A stretch of DNA of 64,000 nucleotides from Pseudaminobacter sp040049255 (GTDB lineage Bacteria; Pseudomonadota; Alphaproteobacteria; Rhizobiales; Rhizobiaceae), in the NCBI RefSeq assembly GCF_040049255.1, contig NZ_JBDZDR010000001.1, forward strand, positions 744,001-808,000. The letters are read 5' to 3'. Below, one piece after another: positions 54,834 through 64,000 of the stretch (within the stretch, counting starts at the first letter, position 1; each line of letters starts with the position of its first letter). Under the pieces are notes generated by a model that was not told the DNA's origin, did no database searches, and worked only from the letters and a program-made list of their open reading frames with translations. The position numbers were made by a program, and so were the translations under genes.

Positions 54834-54862
54834 TTACAAGCGTGCCGGCATTTGCCTATAAG
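54834..54862 (+). promoter_or_regulatory. Predicted sigma-70 promoter of carB
   Basis: TTACAA (54834-54839), a 17-base spacer and TATAAG (54857-54862) give a leader of about 90 bases. A GC-rich hairpin (about 54898-54920) lies in the leader. carB therefore has its own promoter, separate from carA. Confidence 0.5.
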
Positions 54863-54957
54863 GCGCCCTTAGCCTGACAACAGACTCTGCATCCCCACCG
54901 GCCGGGCGTTCCCGCGCCGGGGTTTCGTGTAGAGCCAAAGACGAACGGACCCCGCCC

Positions 54958-58431
<3,474 letters not shown>

Positions 58432-58504
58432 GCCTAGCGCTTAATGACGCTTAAGGACGGGGGCGACGTTCGCGCGCCCTCGCCTCCTCTGGCCGGTAGC
58501 CCAG

Positions 58505-59284
58505 CTACTCGGCGGCCTCGGCCATGACCTTCGAGGCCTTTGCCTTGGCGAGCTTGTTCGTCGCCTTTCTTATGCGGGCAGAAGCTTCCTTGGCTTTGTC
58601 GCCTTCCATAGTGTCCCGCTTGACCACTTCGTTCTCAATAAGTGCCGCAAGGTTTTCGTTACCGACCTTGATGTCCGGAAACAGCCTACGGATTTCCCTG
58701 CGGACAATTGAGATGACTGGCTCCGAGCGAATGATCGCGGACACCGTGTATTTATTGAACAGCTGAGCCTGCTGATGGAATGCATCCATCGCATCTGTCG
58801 TCAGCCCCTCTTTGGCGAAGAGGAACAGTTGCTGGAGATGGTCCTCGTTTCGCGCATTCAACTCCGTGAAGGCCACCCGGCAGACCTCTTCGTGACTGAT
58901 TTGATTGGCGACATAAATTCTGACCAGACGCCACTCGATGGCATTGGTAAGAATTACCCAATGTATTCCTTGGTGAGCGCCGTAGTCGATGACCTGCCTC
59001 AGGTGACTCTCAGAAAGCGCGCATCCTGCTGATTTGACTTCGATAAGCAACCGAAGTTGACCGGCAATCTTGATTGCCAAGTCACAGAACGTCCCCTTGA
59101 TCTGGTGCTCTGCAGTCAGCTCGTCATATTTGTCGTAGCCGAAAACGTCCGCAAGCACGTCCTTGACCAGCGTGACCGTGTCCGCCTCGGCAACGTCTGC
59201 TTTCTGCTGACTTAACGCTATTCGCTGATATTTCTTGAGACCCGGCGCAACGCGATCAACGAACTTCTTCGGAAGCTTAGTCAT
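58505..59284 (-). CDS. HsdR N-terminal-domain (PD-(D/E)xK nuclease-like) protein
   Basis: This encodes 259 residues. The nuclease-like core has Asp68 in CDLAIKI and Glu82-x-Lys84 in LLIEVKSAG, the pattern of the PD-(D/E)xK fold found at the N-terminus of type I restriction HsdR subunits. No helicase domain follows, so it is a stand-alone single-domain protein of the type annotated as type I restriction enzyme HsdR N-terminal domain. The C-terminal 60 residues are Lys/Ala-rich and helical. GAGGGG precedes the ATG. It is convergent with carB and enclosed between the carB end and its duplicate. A defence role is possible but not shown. Confidence 0.75.
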   Translation of the reverse strand: MTKLPKKFVDRVAPGLKKYQRIALSQQKADVAEADTVTLVKDVLADVFGYDKYDELTAEHQIKGTFCDLAIKIAGQLRLLIEVKSAGCALSESHLRQVIDYGAHQGIHWVILTNAIEWRLVRIYVANQISHEEVCRVAFTELNARNEDHLQQLFLFAKEGLTTDAMDAFHQQAQLFNKYTVSAIIRSEPVISIVRREIRRLFPDIKVGNENLAALIENEVVKRDTMEGDKAKEASARIRKATNKLAKAKASKVMAEAAE

Positions 59285-59347
59285 TTTCTACCCCTCACTC
59301 TGAATCAGGCCGAAACTACTTGAATGACAAGCGTAAAACTTGATTAG

Positions 59348-59441
59348 CGACCACCTAGCCTACATGGAGGCGGTGGCCGAAGCCATCGCCGCGCTAGAGG
59401 CCGGCAGCCTGGAGGCGCGGCCGCTGCAGGAGCATCTTTGA
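59348..59441 (+). pseudogene. Displaced, diverged duplicate of the carB 3' end
   Basis: In one frame this reads LAYMEAVAEAIAALEAGSLE, then ARPLQEHL and a stop. carB itself ends LAGMGAVAEAIAALKAGSLE, VRPLQEYF. At the DNA level 59363-59441 matches 58353-58431 at 70 of 79 positions without gaps. No start codon or upstream coding part exists, so it is not a gene. It is the mark left by DNA inserted at the end of carB. Confidence 0.85.
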
Positions 59442-59455
59442 TGGGCGGCCTAAAG

Positions 59456-60307
59456 TCAGCCGACCTTTTCAATTGGTGAGTTCATGGCAGCCTGCAATTG
59501 GGCAAGAGAACCCTTTTGTCCAAGGCGGAAAATATTCCACGCCTTGATGATTATGGAAGCGCGAACCAGTTCGTGCATTCTGCCGTTGTTGTTGACCTTT
59601 TGAGAGTGCAGTAGGGCCTGCATTGTGTCGATGATCTGATGTTGCCCGTTACGTTTTCCGGCCATCCATGCGTCATAGAACTCAAGGCATTTGGACCGAT
59701 CAGACTTCGAAAATTTAAAGAGGAGCGCAGCAGCCTGACCCGCCGGATGTGCGTACTGTCGATTCAATGCCCGCCCCTTCGAAAGAAAGGGCTCAATATC
59801 AGGATATCTTGATCTAGCGAGGTCCAGAACAAAGTCTGGCTTTAGGGTGTCTCGATTGTAGGGGTTCGTGTCGAGCAGATATGCCCACCGCAGCGCTGAC
59901 GCCAGCGTAGAAGCATACTTATACCCTGCAATATGCAGCACGTCAGACGCATTTCGAGGCTTTCCTATATCCATTCGACCAAACAAAGCAGGATCGATAT
60001 CGAACACGACGTGCGTTCTGAAACTGCGGTTGGCTCGCACACAAGCGGCTAACCGATTTTGGCCGTCGAGCAATCTACCGTCGCTACCAAACTTTATAGT
60101 ATCACCGGTCAGCCCCCAGCGATCTAATCCAATATCTGACGAAAATTGCTGAACCTTATTCGGCTTAGGTGGCCGATTTCCTTTATTCCTCTGCTCCAAA
60201 ATAACTCGCGCCGACAATGGGTCGATTTCTAGTATCCGGCTTGTAACAGGCGGGTTGCCAATAAGGCCCTCTATCTCATTGAGGGCACTCACATAACGTT
60301 CTGTCAT
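59456..60307 (-). CDS. ParB/sulfiredoxin-like domain protein with DGQNR motif
   Basis: This encodes 283 residues. The N-terminal 110 residues form a ParB/Srx-type domain with the nucleotide-binding signature LLDGQNRLAA (80-88), preceded by NKVQQFSSDIGLDRW and GDTIKF. The C-terminal half is helical and unrelated to the ParB DNA-binding part. Proteins of this type are frequent on phages, plasmids and integrative elements and are of unknown function. GGGGAG precedes the ATG. Composition is AT-richer than carB. It has its own promoter with a palindrome over the -10 region. Confidence 0.72.
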   Translation of the reverse strand: MTERYVSALNEIEGLIGNPPVTSRILEIDPLSARVILEQRNKGNRPPKPNKVQQFSSDIGLDRWGLTGDTIKFGSDGRLLDGQNRLAACVRANRSFRTHVVFDIDPALFGRMDIGKPRNASDVLHIAGYKYASTLASALRWAYLLDTNPYNRDTLKPDFVLDLARSRYPDIEPFLSKGRALNRQYAHPAGQAAALLFKFSKSDRSKCLEFYDAWMAGKRNGQHQIIDTMQALLHSQKVNNNGRMHELVRASIIIKAWNIFRLGQKGSLAQLQAAMNSPIEKVG

Positions 60308-60345
60308 CCTTGCTCCCCAAGCTATAAATTCGGCAAAGCGCCTTT

Positions 60346-60376
60346 TGTACAGTACACAATCCGTACATATTGTGAA
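60346..60376 (-). promoter_or_regulatory. Promoter with overlapping palindrome for the ParB-like gene
   Basis: On the minus strand TTCACA (60376-60371), a 16-base spacer and TACTGT (60354-60349) lie about 40 bases before the start codon. The perfect palindrome TGTACAGTACA (60346-60356) covers the -10 element, and another GTACA lies in the spacer. It is a likely operator. Confidence 0.45.
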
Positions 60377-60539
60377 CAGACATGATTACACTAACTGTCT
60401 ACTACCGATTCTACCCTTGAATTAGAACCACACCCACATTACTTTGTCACCGAGGGCCGCGCTTACCGGCCAGAAGAAGATTGCGTGGATGAATTGTAAC
60501 GCGATTTTGCTGTAAGTCGTTGATTTTACAATCATCAAC

Positions 60540-60860
60540 GCCGTGAAGTTAATTTCTTCATCCCCGCCTTTCGGCCCCCCTTATAATCCTCCGCATCGGC
60601 CTCACGGGAACACGGGTCATGAACCGGATGCGCGTGGAGGCCGACGATGTCCGGGCTGGTGGCGCTACGGTGGCGCTGCTGGGTGATGAACCCCCAAGCC
60701 CGGGCCTTGGCGGCGGCTGGCCACGCGAATGTGGAGGGTGAGGAATGGTCCGCGAAGCGGACGAAAAGCCAACGATTTGGCTTTTCGAATGACGAACGCC
60801 CGGAGCCATAGCGGAGGGCCGGAGCGGGGGCAAGAGCATCGAACGGGCGGTCGAAGGGCC
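60540..60860. repeat. Hairpin-rich intergenic element (possible interspersed repeat or small RNA)
   Basis: Between the ParB-like gene and the transglycosylase, 670 bases hold no confirmed gene. This core has several strong stems: GTCCGC/GCGGAC (60748-60762), a perfect 11-base stem CGAAAAGCCAA/TTGGCTTTTCG (60762-60787) and a near-palindrome around CCAAGCCCGGGCCTTGG. Two overlapping minus-strand frames (to 60864 and 60839) give products of a kind I remember as spurious annotations repeated in many Rhizobiales genomes, which suggests a dispersed non-coding element. 60381-60539 and 60861-60980 show nothing recognisable. Confidence 0.4.
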
Positions 60861-60980
60861 GCAAGATTTACTTAGATGAGCGCGTCCGACGACCGCCCGT
60901 CTTCCCAGGTTCTCTGAAATGGCCAGACGGTGAAAACCGGGCGTGGCGATGACGAAGCGCGCCAGCGCCCAGATAAAGAA

Positions 60981-61997
60981 TCAGGCGGCGCCGGCGGGTG
61001 CGGGGGCAGCAGTGGGCACAGGCGCGATTGCCGGCGTGAGCACCGGCTGGTCGGCAACAGGGGCTGCCACCGGCATAGCTTCCGGCGCGGCCGGGGCCGG
61101 CGGGAATTCGCCCTGCACCGAGGCCGGAAGGACCGAAGGTGCCGGCGGGAAATCGGCCTGCGGCTGGGCCGTCTCGGCGACCTCTTCCTTGCGGCGCATG
61201 CGGTGGCGGTCGATGCCCAGGCCGGTCTCGTTCAGCAGGCCCTTGCGCTTGGCGTCGTAATAATAGCCGCGCTGGTAGAACTTGTCGGCGCGCTCATGGT
61301 TGCCATCGGCCACCAGCAGGGCGCCGCGCAGATATTTCACCGCATATTTCAGGTTGGTCTCGGCGTCGAGCAGGCCGTCGGCCGGGCCGTCATAGCCCAT
61401 GCCGCGCGCGGTGGAATGCTTGATCTGCATCAGGCCCCAATGGCCCTTGCTGTAGGCGCTCGGGTCGAAATTGCTCTCGCGCCGCACCACGCGGCGCACC
61501 AGGTCCACCGGCACTTCGTAGACCGCGGCATACTTGGCGATGAGCTGGTCGAGATTGCCGGAGGGCGCACCGGCCTGCGGCGCGGCATAGGCGCTGGGCA
61601 GCGCCACCGGCTCCAGCGACGCCACCTGCGTGCCGGCCGGCTGCTGCTTCTGCTGCTGCACTGCTGCCGCCAATATGTCGCCCGGCCGCGAGGGGGGCGG
61701 AAGCGTGGCTTCGGGCAATGCCGCCTCAGCCACCTGCGCGACGCCCTCGGCCGGAGCCTCAGTTGCCTCGGCCACCAGCGGCACCGGCGCGCCTTCGACC
61801 GGCGCATAGGAGCTGGGTAGCACGGCCACCGTTTCGGGCAGCGGAATGTCGATTTCCTGCTCGTAGGCAGGCGCCATGCTCAGCGAAAGGTCCGGCGAGG
61901 TGCCGTTTCCGGTGGAAGTACAGGCCGACAGGCTTGCCGCAGAAAGCGCGACGCCGACAGCCAGGGAAATCCGCAATTTGGGCAAGCCCGCTCTCAC
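60981..61997 (-). CDS. Lytic transglycosylase (SLT domain) lipoprotein
   Basis: This encodes 338 residues if the GTG at 61997 is the start. The signal sequence ends in a lipobox LSAC. A Pro/Ala-rich linker follows (about 30-140), then a transglycosylase SLT domain with the catalytic Glu in RRESNFDPSAYS, then GHWGLMQIKHSTARGMGY and LKYAVKYLRGAL. The C-terminal tail of about 90 residues is again Pro/Ala-rich. It cleaves peptidoglycan from the outer-membrane side. The start is uncertain: an in-frame ATG at 62084 and a TTG at 61985 are alternatives, and none has a good ribosome-binding site. Confidence 0.85.
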   Translation of the reverse strand: MRAGLPKLRISLAVGVALSAASLSACTSTGNGTSPDLSLSMAPAYEQEIDIPLPETVAVLPSSYAPVEGAPVPLVAEATEAPAEGVAQVAEAALPEATLPPPSRPGDILAAAVQQQKQQPAGTQVASLEPVALPSAYAAPQAGAPSGNLDQLIAKYAAVYEVPVDLVRRVVRRESNFDPSAYSKGHWGLMQIKHSTARGMGYDGPADGLLDAETNLKYAVKYLRGALLVADGNHERADKFYQRGYYYDAKRKGLLNETGLGIDRHRMRRKEEVAETAQPQADFPPAPSVLPASVQGEFPPAPAAPEAMPVAAPVADQPVLTPAIAPVPTAAPAPAGAA

Positions 61998-62192
61998 TGC
62001 AATCGTTTCAAAAATATCAGTCCCGCCCGAAAATCTCTTACATGAGGCATCCAGCCTGGGCAACACGCGGGTGCAAAATCGCAATAGAGCGGCCGATCAA
62101 CTGCTGTTTCAGAGAGTAAAGAAAAGCATTTGTTCGCTGTTTGTCCCAGGGATTAACCGTGATATAAGGCGCGCGAAACAGGTGGCCGGCTC

Positions 62193-62774
62193 ATGTCCTT
62201 TCCCCTTCCCTATCACCTCTTCGAAACCGGGCTGGGCTGGATCGGCATCTCCTGGAGCGCGCGCGGGCTGACGCGGGTGCAACTGCCCGAGCGCGACCGC
62301 GCCGCCACGCTGAGGCGCCTGCTGGCCACCCTGCCCGGCGCCGTGGGCACCCGGCCGGTGGAGTACCCGGCCGAGGATCTTCCGCCGCCCGTGGCCGAGG
62401 CTGTCGCGGCGATCCGGCGCTATGCCGCGGGCGAAGCGGTCGACTTTTCCGGCATCGCGGTCGATCTCGGCACTGCCGATGCCTTCCGACTTTCCATCTA
62501 CGACGCCGCGCGCCGGCTGGGTTTTGGCGAGACGACCACCTATGGCGAACTGGCGAGCCGGGCCGGCCATGCCGGGCTAGCGCGCGAGACCGGCCAGGCG
62601 CTGGGCACCAACCCGGTTCCCATCGTCGTGCCCTGCCATCGCATCCTTGCCGCCGGCGGCAAGATCGGCGGCTTTTCGGCCCCCGGCGGCTCGGCCACCA
62701 AGGAGCGGCTGTTGAAACTGGAAGGCGTGCAGCTTGGCCCGCCGCCGCCCGCGCAAGGCTCGTTCGGGTTCTAG
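62193..62774 (+). CDS. ogt: Methylated-DNA-[protein]-cysteine S-methyltransferase
   Basis: This encodes 193 residues. A variable N-terminal domain is followed by the conserved active-site domain with VPCHRI (acceptor Cys148) and the helix-turn-helix TTYGELASRAG (115-125). It removes alkyl groups from O6-guanine by transfer to its own cysteine. The alternative names Ogt and the C-terminal half of Ada both fit; the lack of the N-terminal Ada zinc domain favours Ogt. The ribosome-binding site is weak. Confidence 0.88.
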   Translation: MSFPLPYHLFETGLGWIGISWSARGLTRVQLPERDRAATLRRLLATLPGAVGTRPVEYPAEDLPPPVAEAVAAIRRYAAGEAVDFSGIAVDLGTADAFRLSIYDAARRLGFGETTTYGELASRAGHAGLARETGQALGTNPVPIVVPCHRILAAGGKIGGFSAPGGSATKERLLKLEGVQLGPPPPAQGSFGF

Positions 62775-62784
62775 CGTGCACACT

Positions 62785-63120
62785 CTAGGGGCGGCGCAAG
62801 AGCTTCGGCCGGCGCTCCGGCTCGAACAGGCGGCATTCGCGCACCGCGCATGCCTTGCGGTCGGCGGTCGGCACCATGGTGGTTTCGGCGCGCTCATTGT
62901 GCTTGCAGAAGCGGCGGTCGCGCACAAATCGGTCGTAGCGCTCGATGGAAGCGTCGCGCGGGGAGCGGAAGCGCAGCACCACAGCTCCCTCCTGCTCGAT
63001 GGCGGACTGGACCTGCGTGCAAGTCATGTTCATTGAATCGTAACGGGAAATCGCCTGCGCCTCATAGGCCACCAGCGACAGGCAAAGACCAAGCAAGACA
63101 CGTTTCACCGACATCTCCAT
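62785..63120 (-). CDS. Small secreted hypothetical protein
   Basis: This encodes 111 residues. The signal peptide (about 1-24) ends in EAQA. The mature part has SMNMTCTQVQSAIEQEGAVVLRFRS and four Cys, and resembles a small Rhizobiales periplasmic protein family of unknown function. The stop lies 11 bases from the convergent ogt stop. The longer frame upstream lacks support. The start is uncertain by two codons (63120 or 63114). Confidence 0.7.
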   Translation of the reverse strand: MEMSVKRVLLGLCLSLVAYEAQAISRYDSMNMTCTQVQSAIEQEGAVVLRFRSPRDASIERYDRFVRDRRFCKHNERAETTMVPTADRKACAVRECRLFEPERRPKLLRRP

Positions 63121-63286
63121 TAGAGCCGGCGCATACCGCCCCGGCTCTAACCGCGCTATGGCGGGAAATGGCCGGAAGAATGGCGCGGGCGGCCCACCTC
63201 TTCGAAAGCGGTGGACTTTCCCCAAAAAGCTATTTCGGGCGAGACGCCTCTTGTGTTCGCAGCCAAGACGATATATATCAGCCACG

Positions 63287-63332
63287 TTGATATTTCGGCC
63301 GATCGATCTGGTATACTCGCGATATTATCGCG
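63287..63332 (+). promoter_or_regulatory. Predicted csp promoter with palindrome at the start of transcription
   Basis: TTGATA (63287-63292), a 19-base spacer and an extended -10 TGGTATACT (63309-63317). Directly after it comes the perfect palindrome CGCGATATTATCGCG (63318-63332), around the expected start of the RNA. The leader before the csp ATG is about 108 bases, long as usual for cold-shock genes. Nothing else is recognised in 63121-63431. Confidence 0.45.
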
Positions 63333-63431
63333 TTTGCTGACGTCTATCTCCAAAATCTCGATACCAACGACTGGATTTTGGCCATCGGCCACCTGTCAAA
63401 CTACGTTGCAAACGCAAGGAACATACACAGC

Positions 63432-63644
63432 ATGGCAACCGGCACCGTAAAGTGGTTCAACGCAACCAAGGGCTTCGGTTTCATCCAGCCTGACAATGGC
63501 GGCGCGGACGTTTTCGTCCACATCTCCGCTGTCGAGCGCGCTGGCATGACCAGCCTCACCGAAGGCCAGAAGATCAATTTCGAGATCGAGCAGGACCGCC
63601 GCACAGGCAAGTCCGCTGCTGGATCTCTTTCCAAGGCCGGCTGA
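63432..63644 (+). CDS. cspA: Cold-shock domain protein (CspA family)
   Basis: This encodes 70 residues forming a single OB-fold. RNP1 is KGFGFIQP and RNP2 is VFVHISAV; the start GTVKWFNATKGFG is classical. It binds single-stranded nucleic acid and acts as an RNA chaperone in the cytoplasm. The ATG at 63432 is preceded by AAGGAA at a long spacing. A terminator follows at 63808, leaving a long 3' untranslated part of about 165 bases. Confidence 0.95.
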   Translation: MATGTVKWFNATKGFGFIQPDNGGADVFVHISAVERAGMTSLTEGQKINFEIEQDRRTGKSAAGSLSKAG

Positions 63645-63807
63645 TTTCGTAGCGCGCGCCGGCCGCAGGGCTCGGAGCGCGCGGCAAGTCACGGATGTAC
63701 TGGCGGCTGCGCGACAAGCGCGCCGGAGGTCAAGGCCGGAAAGCCGACGCGGCAGATTGCCGCCGGACCTGGCCAGCGAACTCCTGATCAGCCCGATTGG
63801 GACACGG

Positions 63808-63834
63808 AAGGCGGGGTAATTCCTCGCCTTTTTT
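63808..63834 (+). terminator. Intrinsic terminator downstream of cspA
   Basis: A nine-base stem AAGGCGGGG/CCTCGCCTT (one G-T pair) with a five-base loop is followed by TTTT. It lies between cspA and the convergent transferase gene. Confidence 0.75.
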
Positions 63835-63877
63835 GTTTGCCGAAAAATCGCCGGATGTGACTGCCTGGATGAGCACT

Positions 63878-64000
63878 TCAGGGCAGCCACTCGATCGGCA
63901 CATGGCCGGGCTCGGCTGCCACGCGCGCCAGCCAGTCCGACACCGCCGGATAGGCGGAGAGATCGAAGCCGCCTTTGCCGGCCTCATGCGTGTAGGCGTA
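63878..64000 (-). CDS. Glutathione S-transferase, C-terminal end (window edge)
   Basis: The last 40 codons read AYTHEAGKGGFDLSAYPAV, then SDWLARVAAEPGHVP. This is the end of the helical domain of a bacterial GST: the Y(A/T)H...GGFDL..YP...WL.RV...PG motif. The rest, including the glutathione-binding thioredoxin domain, lies beyond the window. Class and substrate cannot be judged. Confidence 0.75.
   Translation of the reverse strand, partial: YAYTHEAGKGGFDLSAYPAVSDWLARVAAEPGHVPIEWLP

Noticed and set aside
60580..60740. Possible 4.5S, 6S or RNase P RNA gene
   Set aside because: Strong hairpins are present, but none of the conserved core sequences of these RNAs could be found.
60535..60864. 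109-codon minus-strand frame in the hairpin-rich region
   Set aside because: Product overlaps strong hairpins, has no ribosome-binding site and resembles frames I remember as spurious repeats in many genomes; treated as a non-coding element instead.

Overview
The window looks like chromosomal DNA of a Rhizobiales alphaproteobacterium, most likely of the Phyllobacteriaceae (Mesorhizobium/Aminobacter type). The evidence is the high GC content, the adjacent dnaG and rpoD, an alphaproteobacterial carB of 1157 residues, an interspersed hairpin repeat typical of rhizobial intergenic DNA, and the dense set of ABC importers and catabolic operons. No rRNA, CRISPR array, intact transposase or integrase was seen.

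Layout. 1-6774: the tail of a small unknown gene, a small hypothetical gene, a VOC-fold protein and a TonB energy-coupled outer-membrane uptake operon (receptor, small exported protein, exbB, exbD, tonB). 6936-10982 (minus): cyoABCD, a bo3-type quinol oxidase. 11344-15307 (minus): a p-cresol methylhydroxylase operon (Tat-signal protein, cytochrome pchC, flavoprotein pchF, aldehyde dehydrogenase), with a divergent tetR-cupin pair up to 16647. 16841-18105: an ArsR regulator with a double SRPBCC protein. 18518-27151: a divergent cluster of isoaspartyl peptidase, peptide-type binding protein and MarR on one strand, and creatininase-family amidohydrolase, two permeases, a double ATPase and a polysaccharide deacetylase-fold hydrolase on the other. 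It reads as an importer plus hydrolases for a peptide or cyclic amide. 27333-28839: rluA and rsmJ RNA-modification genes.

28884-30188: a small AT-rich segment bounded by a 13-bp repeat of the 3' end of tRNA-Ile2(CAT). It holds a 47-codon fragment of an adenine DNA methyltransferase overlapping a hypothetical gene. 30321-37928: envelope and small housekeeping genes (SIMPL protein, YcgN-type protein, a repeat-rich OmpA protein, SDR, lipoproteins, HlyU- and GYD-domain proteins). 37997-42259: rpoD and dnaG. 42518-44737: a Na/Pi cotransporter and a YqeY protein. 45165-46367 is carA, behind a promoter, a terminator-like hairpin and an arginine-rich leader ORF. carB follows only at 54958. Between them lie a RelE/HTH module, a zinc metallopeptidase, mntH with a Mur-like box, a reductase, an MpaB-like protein and an AT-richer CocE-type hydrolase.

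58353-60307 is the most island-like part. The last codons of carB are repeated, diverged, about 1 kb downstream. Between the copies is a PD-(D/E)xK nuclease-like (HsdR N-terminal) gene, and beyond the second copy is a ParB-like DGQNR gene. This looks like accessory DNA inserted exactly at the end of carB. The window closes with a hairpin-rich intergenic element, a lytic transglycosylase, an alkyltransferase (ogt), a small secreted protein, a cold-shock gene and the C-terminus of a glutathione S-transferase.

Start sites were chosen by ribosome-binding-site spacing and family length. All family assignments come from motif recognition without database searches.
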